From Mytilus trossulus (Eukaryota; Mollusca; Bivalvia; Mytilida; Mytilidae): a DNA stretch of 64,000 nt. Where the stretch lies: contig NC_086377.1 of assembly GCF_036588685.1 (NCBI RefSeq), positions 72,732,283 to 72,796,282 on the forward strand, read 5' to 3'. How positions within the stretch are numbered: position 1 is the stretch's first letter; each line of letters opens with the position of its first letter. The notes under the pieces were generated by a model, which worked only from the letters and a program-made list of their open reading frames with translations, ran no database searches and was not told the origin of the DNA. The position numbers and the translations under genes were made by a program. Shown here piece after piece: positions 11,345 to 20,189 of this stretch.

Positions 11345-11640
11345 AACACAAAAATACCGAACTCCGAGGAAAATTCAAAAAGGAAAATCAAAAATCAAAA
11401 GGCAAAATCAAAAGTCCAAACACATCAAACGAATGGGTAACAACTGTCATATTCCTGACTTGGTACAGGCATTTTCTAATGTAGAAAATGGTGGATTGAA
11501 CCTGGTTTTATAGCTAGCTAAACCTCTCACTTATATGACAGTCGCATCAAATTCCATTAAATTGTCAACGATGCATGAACAAAACAAACATACTCAAAGA
11601 GTAAAAATGTCAAAAATAGGGGTACAACAGTCAATATTGT
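11345..11640 (+). repeat. Dispersed repeat family A (CCTGACTTGGTACAGG type), copy 1
   Basis: Shares long collinear stretches with 24336-24612 and 25005-25300 and, inverted, with 23060-23335: a core CCTGACTTGGTACAGG, then a segment with GGTGGATTGAACCTGGTTTTA and a purine-rich 5' part with repeated AAAATCAAAA. The 86-codon frame at 11253-11513 runs through it and is not a gene. Confidence 0.8.
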
Positions 11641-11734
11641 GTTATCATCTTAATATCTCTACATAAACAACAAATGTAACAAAGAAGCACAAAAAGGCAT
11701 ACATTTATTTAACATTCTCATTTTGCTTTTCTTA

Positions 11735-12240
11735 TACGGCTGAATTTATCTATGTAAAGTCTACCCATAATGATAGAAGATTTCATTACTGGTTTAAAAA
11801 TGCGCGTTTGAAATTCGCACAGGTAGACATAAAAATAATTTTGTCGTATGACGGCATACATAAATGAAGACTTACGTAAAGTTGATATAACAAAAACAGA
11901 CTGAACAGTAAAAGTAATAATAATAAATAAAATAATGGTGTGGTTCAAAGTATGACGGGATACATAAGAACAGTTTCACGTCAAATACGGCTGAATTTAT
12001 CTATGTAAAGTCTACCCATAAATGATAGAAGGTTTTCATTACTGGTGTAAAATAGCGCGTTTGAAATTCGCACAGGTAGACATAAAAATAATTTTGTCGT
12101 ATGTCGGCATACATAAATACAGACTCACGTAAAGTAGATATACCAAAAACCAGACTTAACAGTAAAAGTAATAATAATAAATAAAATAATGGTGTGGTTC
12201 AAAGTATGACGGGATACATAAGTACAGTTTCACGTCAAAT
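11735..12240. repeat. Tandem duplication of ~252 bp
   Basis: The block starting TACGGCTGAATTTATCTATG occurs at 11735 and again at 11987 with few differences, ending in TTTCACGTCAAAT each time. A more diverged partial third copy can be followed at about 12445-12600. It lies downstream, in transcript sense, of the minus-strand Penelope-like fragment and may be part of its 3' region (inference). Confidence 0.8.
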
Positions 12241-12672
12241 GTTTAATTTCAACATAATGCATATGAAATAAAACAATAATTCTAATAGGGTGGGCGGGAG
12301 GGATAAAAACGTGGTTTCCAAATTGGATCGATAATTGATGTGATAAACTTATTTCTTTTAAGAAAGAGCTATATTGGTGAATCTAAAACATGGAGTACGC
12401 CCCGAACAAATTAAACAAAATGACTAGCCATTTTTAACCCATGAAAAACAGACTAAACAGAAAAAGTAGTGTTATTGAATAAAATAGTTTTGTCATTCAT
12501 AGTATTCAAGATCCTTAAGTTAAAGTAATATCAATCAATGAAATAATTTTGCCGTTCAAAGTATGTGGTTTTACATAACCACTGAGTCACTTCAAATGAT
12601 TATCTAAAAAAGACTTATAAAAGAATTCTATAATACGTTATTAAGATGATAACAAACGTCAGTACGCAAAAT
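12241..12672. other. Sequence between duplication and PLE fragment
   Basis: Contains the diverged third copy of the 252-bp block (about 12445-12600); otherwise nothing recognised. Confidence 0.4.
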
Positions 12673-13690
12673 CTATCCTTCAAGACCATCTTGTATTATT
12701 TGTGAAGTTGATACGGAATATTTATCAACAAGTTCTTGGTATCTTCCGATGAACTTTTTTAGAAAAAGGACGAGACGTTCTTTGACATACCCCTGGTTCA
12801 TCAACTTTCTGCTCAGACACTGGTGACGTTTTACAAAGTCTGAATAGGAGCTGCAAGCTCTTGAATACCTAATAAGTTGGGAAATGTATATTCCATATGC
12901 AGGTGAAGTTGGTATATTACTACTAAGGTGGGGGAAATTGATAATTTCAAAATTAAAATCGTCTCGTTTGTCATAGATTCTGGTACTGAGATGACTGTGT
13001 ATGTCAAATTCGAGGTATAAGTCTAAAAATGAGGCGGAGGAAGCCGTGTCTGTGGTCTCTTTAATTTCTAGTTCTGGTGGGTATATTAATGGAATCCAAT
13101 CAGAAAAGTTCGGATTGTTAATGGAAAGAACATCATCAATATATCTGAAAGTGAAATTAAATAACCTGGCTTCTTTGATCTTCTTGTTTTTGACAAGTGT
13201 CTGAAGGAACTCCGATTCATATGAAAATAAGAAGAGGTCAGCAAGGAGAGGCGCACAGTTAGTTCCCATAGGAATGCCGACAATTTGTTGAAAAAGTCTA
13301 CCTCCAAATTCAACAAATATGTTGTCAATAAGAAACTCCAGCATACTGATCACTTGTTCCTCTGTGTAGTATGTTTTACCCTTTTGTTCCTTATTAACAA
13401 AATATACCTTATGGTATCCCAAAGTGATAAATTTATAGCGTATGCTACCATTTTTATGATGAAAAGCATTGTGGATTATTTCTTTTAGACGGTTTTTCAA
13501 TTTCACATGGGGAATGGTTGTATTCAAGGTTGAAAAATCAAAAGTTTTAATAGAATTAATTTCAGAAAAAGACCGAGATTTAAAATTATCAAGAAGTTCT
13601 TTAGAGTTTTTCAGAATCCACATATGGTTAATACCACTACGAGAGTAAACAGTTTCCAAATTTTACTTGGAAGAATTCCATAAATTTAAG
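12673..13690 (-). pseudogene. Penelope-like element reverse transcriptase fragment, 5'-truncated
   Basis: An open frame of 328 codons (12673-13659) encodes RT core motifs: FDFSTLNTTIPH (first catalytic region), GIPMGTNCAPLLADLFL, FRYIDDVLSI (catalytic DD), and a later block with YDKRDDFNF and SNIPTSPAYGIYISQLIRY. I recognise this RT type from animal Penelope-like elements; a DIRS- or LINE-type RT fits less well. The coding sense extends slightly upstream of the first Met to about 13690 and then stops, so the N-terminal region is missing; no GIY-YIG endonuclease domain is visible after the RT. The frame itself has no internal stop. Telomerase-like PLEs use this RT for target-primed integration. 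Confidence 0.75.
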
Positions 13691-13964
13691 TGTTGATCAT
13701 TCGGAGTTTGAGAGACTATGTCACGCCCATGTGGTTCAGTGCCTAGCATTATATGGACGTTGTGTAAGGTTAGGCAATACATGATATGTCATCAATCGAG
13801 GCCTTAATACTGAGAGACTAAAGTGTATATAATTGTTTGTATATATGTGAAAAACTGTTCTGTACCTATATTTTGTTTATTTTTTGTTGTCTGATATTAA
13901 GTTAATTGTATGTATTCATTGTATCTCAATTATGAGGAAATAAAGACATGAATGAATGAATCAA
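13691..13964. other. Unassigned sequence beside the PLE fragment
   Basis: No gene recognised. AATAAA at about 13939-13944 just before the minisatellite could be the 3' end of an old plus-strand insertion. Confidence 0.35.
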
Positions 13965-14370
13965 CAACAAGCTCAAACATTAGATAAAACACAAGCTCAA
14001 AAATGAAATCAAACACGAGACCATTGAAATCTACATCAAACACAAGATCAACCACAAACTCAAACACAAGATCAAACACAAGATCAAACAAAACATCGAC
14101 CATAAGCTCTAACACGTGTTCAAACACAAGCTAAAACGTGAGACCAAACCCAAGATCAATCACAAGCTGTAATACGAGATCATACACAAGCTCAAACATC
14201 ATGTCAATTAAAAGCCCAAACATATCAAGCACAACCTCACACACGAAATCAAACAGAGACTCAAACCCAAATCAACCAAAAGCTCAAACACGAGATCAAA
14301 CACAAGCTCAAACACGAGATCAAACACAAGCTCAAGCACGAGATCAAACACAAGCTCAAACACAATATAT
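13965..14370. repeat. Degenerate 24-bp minisatellite, copy 2
   Basis: Same family as 335-1065; the best units are at 14280-14360, alternating ACACAAGCTCAA and ACACGAGATCAA. The 96-codon frame at 14138-14428 is a by-product. Confidence 0.85.
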
Positions 14371-14416
14371 GAGCGTCTCTGATGAGTCTAATGTAGACAA
14401 AACGCGTGTTTGTCGT
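14371..14416 (+). ncRNA. Hammerhead ribozyme-like relic 1
   Basis: CTGATGA at 14379-14385, stem II GTCT/AGAC (14386-14389 with 14395-14398), then AAAA where the core requires GAAA, then a short stem III ACGCGTGT and stem I remnants. The G-to-A change in the GAAA box and two broken stem I pairs predict no self-cleavage. It is followed by sequence shared in part with the other copies (CTAGTACCTTTGATAAC). Confidence 0.6.
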
Positions 14417-14459
14417 ACTAAATTATGATCCTAGTACCTTTGATAACAATTTTATCTGG

Positions 14460-14827
14460 TTTTTGGTGTCTTTGTGTGCTGTTGTAAATTCCCGGGAGAT
14501 GCTCGTTGTTATTCTGCGAATAACATGCTGTAATGTATAATTTTATTCATTTATGTATTTCTCTGTACTAATTAAGTTTCCTCTTCACATTTTTTTTTCT
14601 GAAAATATCCTGTTCCAAGTAAGGAATGTCGCAGTTGTAATCAACAGTCCAAATCTATGTATGGTGATGTTTATTGCTTGTTGAAGTTTGGTGTTTCTGT
14701 TGTTCTGTTGTTTTCTTATTAAAGTTGATGGGTTTCCATCGGTTTAATTTGTTTGCCCGACTTTTGTGTGTTATTAAGTTATTAATTATTAACTATTGAA
14801 AAGCATTATTTTTGTTGACTTTTTATA
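14460..14827. other. Unassigned T-rich sequence
   Basis: No gene, RNA or duplicated segment recognised between the hammerhead-like copy and repeat family B. Confidence 0.35.
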
Positions 14828-15095
14828 TAGTAAAATTGAGCAAGGAAATGGGGAATTTGTCAAAGAGACAACAACCCGACCATAGATAAAACAACAGAAG
14901 AAGGCCACCAAAAGGTCTTCAATGTAGCGAGAAATTCCCGCACCGGAGGCGTCCTTTAGCTTGCCCCTAAAAATATATACTAGTTCAGTGATAATGAACG
15001 CCATACTTATTTCCAAATTGTACACAAGAAACTAAAATTAAAAATATAAGATTAACAAAGGCCAGAGGCTCCTGACTTGGGACAGGCGCAAAAAT
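14828..15095 (+). repeat. Dispersed repeat family B, copy 1
   Basis: TAAAATTGAG...GGAAATGGGGAA...AGACAACAACCCGACC...GGTCTTCAATGTAGCGAG... and an end with CTCCTGACTTGGGACAGGCG. Collinear with 48043-48350; also found at 15358-15472 and inverted at 29040-29185 and 50690-50825. SINE-like in length, family name unknown to me. Confidence 0.8.
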
Positions 15096-15357
15096 GTATC
15101 TTTATTCAATTTATTTTTGCTTAAACAGTTATTTGGTGTTTTTTTTTATAGTGATTGTGATTATAACACAATGTTGGTTGCTGTATCCCAATTTTTGACA
15201 TTTTTTGCTAGTATATCTTTTGTATTATTTATATACCGTTGCCAATATAATGGATTTCTCTGCAACTGTCGTACAAGTGATAGGTTGGCTAGCTATGAAG
15301 CCAGGTTTATCCAAAATTTTCTAAATACGGAAATGACTGTACCAATTAAGAACTATG
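15096..15357. other. Spacer between family B copies
   Basis: Short sequence with a 127-codon frame (15117-15500) that runs into the family B repeat. It begins with a hydrophobic stretch but ends in repeat sequence; no coding support. Confidence 0.35.
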
Positions 15358-15560
15358 TCATAAAATTGAGAAAGGAAATGGGGAATGTGTCACAACGACA
15401 ACAACCCGACCATAGCGGAGACAACACCAGAAGGCCACCAATGGGTCTTCAATGTAGCGAGAAACTCCTGCAACCGGTCAGTTGTTTTCCATTCGTTTGA
15501 TGTGTTTGAGTTTTAAATTTTGCCATTTGAACTTTTCGTGCTGAATTTTCTTTCTAGTTT
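15358..15560. repeat. Partial family B copy joined to a family A fragment
   Basis: 15358-15472 matches the first part of family B (plus sense). About 15476-15560 matches family A in minus sense, compared with 23218-23330 (TTTGATG...TTTTGCCATTTGA). The junction suggests nested or recombined insertions. Confidence 0.65.
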
Positions 15561-15577
15561 AGTATTTTCAGAACGCG

Positions 15578-17336
15578 CGTTTATTGCACGTGTACACAAT
15601 CTTATTTAGCCTGGTATCATTCCTTTGTTTGTACGTAAAAACATAAGTTAACGTTTATTGCACGTGTACACAATCTTATTTAGCCTGGTATCATTCATTA
15701 GTTTATACGTAAACACATAAGTAAACGTTTATTGCACGTGTACACACTCTTATTTAGCCTGGTATCATTCATTGGTTTATACATAAACACATAAGTAAAC
15801 GTTTATTGCACGTGTACACAATCTTATTTAGCCTGGTATCATTCCTTTGTTTGTACGTAAAAACATAAGTTAACGTTTATTGCACGTGTACACAATCTTA
15901 TTTAGCCTGGTATCATTCATTAGTTTATACGTAAACACATAAGTAAACGTTTATTGCACGTGTACACAATCTTATTTAGCCTGGTATCATTCCTTTGTTT
16001 GTACGTAAAAACATAAGTTAACGTTTATTGCACGTGTACACAATCTTATTTAGCCTGGTATCATTCATTGGTTTAAACGTAAACACATAAGTAAACGTTT
16101 ATTGCACGTGTACACAATCTTATTTAGCCTGGTATCATTCATTAGTTTATACGTAAACACATAAGTAAACGTTTATTGCACGTGTACACACTCTTATTTA
16201 GCCTGGTATCATTCATTGGTTTATACATAAACACATAAGTAAACGTTAATTGCACGTGTACACAATCTTATTTAGCCTGGTATCATTCATTGGTTCGTAC
16301 GTAAAAACATAAGTTAACGTTTATTGCACGTGTACACAATCTTATTTAGCCTGGTATCATTCCTTGGTTTGTACGTAAAAACATAAGTTAACGTTTATTG
16401 CACGTGTACACAATCTTATTTAGCCTGGTATCATTCCTTGGTTTGTACGTAAAACATAAGTTAACGTTTATTGCACGTGTACACAATCTTATTTAGCCTG
16501 GTATCATTCCTTGGTTTGTACGTAAAAACATAAGTTAACGTTTATTGCACGTGTACACAATCTTACTTAGCCTGGTATCATTCCTTGGTTTGTACGTAAA
16601 AACATAAGTTAACGTTTATTGCACGTGTACACAATCTTATTTAGCCTGATATCATTCCTTGGTTTGTACGTAAAACATAAGTTAACGTTTATTGCACGTG
16701 TACACAATCTTATTTAGCCTGGTATCATTCCTTGGTTTGTACGTAAAAACATAAGTTAACGTTTATTGCACGTGTACACAATCTTATTTAGCCTGGTATC
16801 ATTCCTTGGTTTGTACGTAAAAACATAAGTTAACGTTTATTGCACATGTACACAATCTTATTTAGCCTGGTATCATTCCTTGGTTTGTACGTAAAAACAT
16901 AAGTTAACGTTTATTGCACGTGTACACAATCTTATTTAGCCTGGTATCATTCCTTGGTTTGTACGTAAAAACATAAGTTAACGTTTATTGCACGTGTACA
17001 CAATCTTATTTAGCCTGGTATCATTCATTAGTTTATACGTAAATACATAAGTAAACGTTTATTGCACGTGTACACAATCTTATTTAGCCTGGTATCATTC
17101 ATTGGTTTATACGTAAACACATAAGTAAACGTTTATTGCACGTGTACACAATCTTATTTAGCCTGGTATCATTCATTGGTTTATACGTAAACACATAAGT
17201 AAACGTTTATTGCACGTGTACACAATCTTATTTAGCCTTGTATCATTCATTAGTTTATACGTAAACACATAAGTAAACGTTTATTGCACGTGTACACAAT
17301 CTTATTTAGCCTGGTATCATTCATTAGTTTATACGT
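15578..17336. repeat. 74-bp satellite array, about 24 units
   Basis: Unit: GTTTATTGCACGTGTACACA, then ATCTTATTTAGCCTGGTATC, then ATTC and a variable second half (CCTTGGTTTGTACGTAAAAA or CATTAGTTTATACGTAAACA), ending ACATAAGTWAAC. Nearly every unit keeps CACGTG (one has CACATG). Variants are clustered: several types are interspersed in the first ten units, followed by a homogeneous run of the CCTTGG type and then CATTRG units again, a sign of local amplification. The right end is abrupt at 17336. Confidence 0.95.
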
Positions 17337-17544
17337 CTATTTTTAGATGATCAATTAAAAAGAAGTCGACAACACTGATCATATTCAAAAACATAAGTAA
17401 ACAATTACTCGAGCTTTTAATATGATATCATGCTAACTTGATTTATGTGAGCGTTATAAATAAAGGTTTGATTCAGTAAAAAAAATCCTGATCAATAAAC
17501 CACTGCATTTACCAATCAACTTTAATCCTGAAATAAAAAAAACA
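17337..17544. other. Spacer after satellite
   Basis: No feature recognised. Confidence 0.35.
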
Positions 17545-18910
17545 AGAGGCTCTCAAGAGCTTGAATCGCTCACCTTAATTCTTTTGGTTAAATCTCTCAT
17601 CAATGATTATTTTGGCTTTTCAATTTATTTAAATGTTCTTTGGATTCTCCTATTTTCTTCAAAAGCAAAAAAAAAATCACTTTCTCCTATGTTCTATTTT
17701 AGCAATAGGAGCTATGTTTCTTTACATACAAGGAAATGAAATTTATACTAGATACTCTGAAACTCATTTAGCCTAAGTTTAGCTGCAGTTTCAAAGGAGA
17801 AGATTTTTTAAAGTAAGTCAACATGATGAACAAATTGTGAAAAAAGTCTTTAAAGGGCAATAACTCCTTAAGGGGTCAACTGACCGTTTCGGTCACGTTG
17901 ACTTATTTGTTAATCTTACTTTGCTGAACATTATTGCTGTTTACAGTTTATCTCTATCTATAATAATATTCAAGATAATAACCAAGAACAGCAAAATTTC
18001 CTTAAAATTACCAATTCAGGGGCAGCAACCCAACAACAGAATGTCTGATTCATCTGAAAATTTCAAGGCAGATATATCTTGACCTGATAAACAATATTAC
18101 CCCCTTGTCAGATTTGCTCTAAATGCTTTGGTTTTTGAGTTATAAGCCAAAAACTGCATTTGCCCCCTATGTTCTATTTTTAGCAATGGCGACCCTGTTT
18201 GTTGATAGATCAAAATTTCGGATACAATTTATAAACTAGATACCCTAAGAAACATTCAGTTAAAGTTTGGAAGTATTTGGCCCAGTAGTTATAGAGGAGA
18301 AGATTTTTGTAAAAGATTACGAACATTTACGAAAAATGGTTAAAAATTGACTATAAAGGGCAATAACTCCTAAAGGGGTCAACTGACCATTTCAGTCACG
18401 TAACTTATTTGTAAATCTTACTTTGCTGAACATTATTGCTGTTTACAGTTTATCTCTATCTATAATAATATTCAAGATAATAACCAAAAACAGCAAAATT
18501 TCCTTAAAATTACCAATTCAGGGGCAGCAACCCAACAATGGGTTGTCTGATTCATCTGAAAATTTATGGGCAGATAGATCTTGACCTGATAAACCATATT
18601 ACCCCCTTGTCGGATTTGCTCTTAATGCTTTGTTTTTGAGTTATAAGCCAAAAACTGCATTTGCCCCCTATGTTCTATTTTTAGCAATGGCGGCCATGTT
18701 TGTGAATAGATCAAAACTTCGGATACAATTTATAAACTAGATACCCTAAGGAACATTCAGTGAAAGTTTGGAAGTATTTGGCCCAGTAGTTTCAGAGGAG
18801 AAGATTCTTGAAATAGTTTACGACGACAGACGACAGACGGACGACGACGGACGACGACGGACGCCAAGTGATGGCATAAGCTCACTTGGCCCTTCGGGCC
18901 AGGTGAGCAA
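17545..18910 (+). repeat. Dispersed repeat family C, with internal duplication and 3' hairpin
   Basis: Begins around AGGCTCTCAAGAGCTTGAAT. A block containing AAAGGGCAATAACTCCTWAA, the GGGGTCAACTGACC segment, TTATCTCTATCTATAATAAT and CCAATTCAGGGGCAGCAACC occurs twice (about 17850-18180 and 18355-18690). It ends with a GACGACGGA microsatellite (18832-18862) and a 13-bp hairpin at 18880-18908. An inverted diverged copy is at 47070-47720. No intact coding frame. Familiar from bivalve genomes as highly repeated DNA next to genes; class unknown to me. Confidence 0.8.
18880..18908 (+). other. 13-bp hairpin ending family C
   Basis: GCTCACTTGGCCC, loop TTC, GGGCCAGGTGAGC: all 13 pairs form, one as T-G. 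The copy at 47073-47101 pairs completely only on the minus strand, with T-G wobbles. Confidence 0.75.
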
Positions 18911-19159
18911 AAATAGGATTACAAAAGTACATAAAAGATTAATTTTACAGGATATTGCTAAATTTAGAGCTTCTTGTAAATTTAAGTAATTTGTTGCAAT
19001 GCAATAATGCAAATACGGAGTCCTTTAATTTGTTTACAATTTTTATGCTGAAGACTTCTCGGTGAAAAGATTTAAACATACTTAACAAGTAGATCAGCAC
19101 CCGTTAGTTAGTTAAATTGATAGAACTGGACCAAGACACTTTTTAACTTTTTTGGATTC
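18911..19159. other. Spacer, unassigned
   Basis: No gene. The 73- and 64-codon frames here overlap the hairpin and microsatellite of family C. Confidence 0.35.
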
Positions 19160-19206
19160 GAGCGTCACTCATGAGTCTTTAGTAGACGAAACGCGCGTCT
19201 GGCGTA
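19160..19206 (+). ncRNA. Hammerhead ribozyme-like relic 2
   Basis: Nearly complete type I layout: stem I strands GCGTCA (19162-19167) and TGGCGT (19200-19205) pair over 6 bp with G-U wobbles; core CTCATGA (19168-19174) where CTGATGA is required; stem II GTCT/AGAC (19175-19178, 19184-19187); GAAA (19188-19191); self-complementary stem III ACGCGCGT (19191-19198); predicted cleavage after C19199 in GTC. The single G-to-C change at the invariant G5 position should abolish activity. Confidence 0.7.
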
Positions 19207-19444
19207 TATACTAAATTTAGTCCTACCGGCGCGGATACAGAAAGGGGGGGGGGTCCGGGGGTTTGAACCCCTCCTTTTTTTTTTGGACGATCAATGCATT
19301 TGAATGGGGACCTGTAAATAGAACCCCCCCCTTTTTTGTCCTGGGTTAGGAACCTCCCCTTTTTGAAATTGCTGGATCAGCCCCTGTAATCAGACAGGTA
19401 TCTATGATTAATTTATTTATTTTGTGGATTTGTTTTACGTATAA

Positions 19445-19895
19445 AAATTTGGGGGTTTTCCATGTGGTACAAAGCTATTTTTGCATAGGTACTAATTCTG
19501 TTCTTAAAAATGCAGTACTGGAAATCTACTTTTAATATTCAGTACTATTGTGTAACTCTAAAATTATTGTAATATCTAGCATGTCTAGGTACCTATATTT
19601 TACAGTACTTAATTTGTACTTGAAATTTAGGTACTACAGATTTTTGCTTACTACCGTTACATTTTCAACATTTTGAAAGTTTTTCTATTTCAAATCTCTT
19701 AAAGTTATGATTTTCAAACATGGAATATTGTATTATTTCTGTTCCAAAATTTCTAGCACAAATCCAGTACTGTAAAATACAAGTACCTAAACATTACAAT
19801 AGTTTAAGAATAAAGAAATAGTACTAAATATAAAAAGAAAATTTCCAGTACAACCTAATGCTGGGAAAATGTAATAGACCCGTTTTCCCTCCATG
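19445..19895. mobile_element. Foldback (MITE-like) element
   Basis: The left half (about 19450-19655) and the reverse complement of the right half (about 19690-19890) share ordered blocks: GTACTGGAAAT, then an AGTACTATT segment, ATTGTAAT, AGGTAC, then TATTTTACAGTACT. Arms of about 190 bp with many substitutions, no coding capacity. Target duplication not identified. Confidence 0.7.
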
Positions 19896-20057
19896 TCACA
19901 TCTTATTTTTATATGACTTTTCATTTTGCAACGAAAACAACGAGATAAACATTAGATAGTCTTCAACAATATACAGGTGTTTGTTTTTTTAAAATGTATA
20001 TTTTTAAAAAATCTTAAACAAAACTCATTTAGAAAAAAAAATAGATTTAATACTCAC

Positions 20058-20189
20058 AACACTTTTGGCAGGATTTTTTACAAAAATACTGCGCTTCCGG
20101 TCTTCCACAAACAGCCGACAGAAATGATTGGTCATTACAATCAATCACGTGATCTTCGCACACCATAGGCTGTTGAGTAGTAGGAGGAG
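20058..20189 (-). CDS. Exon: second ShK module
   Basis: 132 nt, acceptor TTTTTTTTTAG (20191-20190), donor GTGAGT, phase 1-1, the same phase and nearly the same length as the other ShK exon. Encodes CEDHVIDC...VCGRPEAQYFCKK then SCQKC: six cysteines, preceded by a Pro/Thr/Gln linker. Confidence 0.7.

Noticed and set aside
11253-11513. 86-codon Lys-rich ORF
   Set aside because: Runs through family A repeat; composition follows the repeated AAAATCAAAA words.
15578-17336. CRISPR-like array
   Set aside because: Units are contiguous 74-bp satellite repeats without unique spacers, in eukaryotic DNA.
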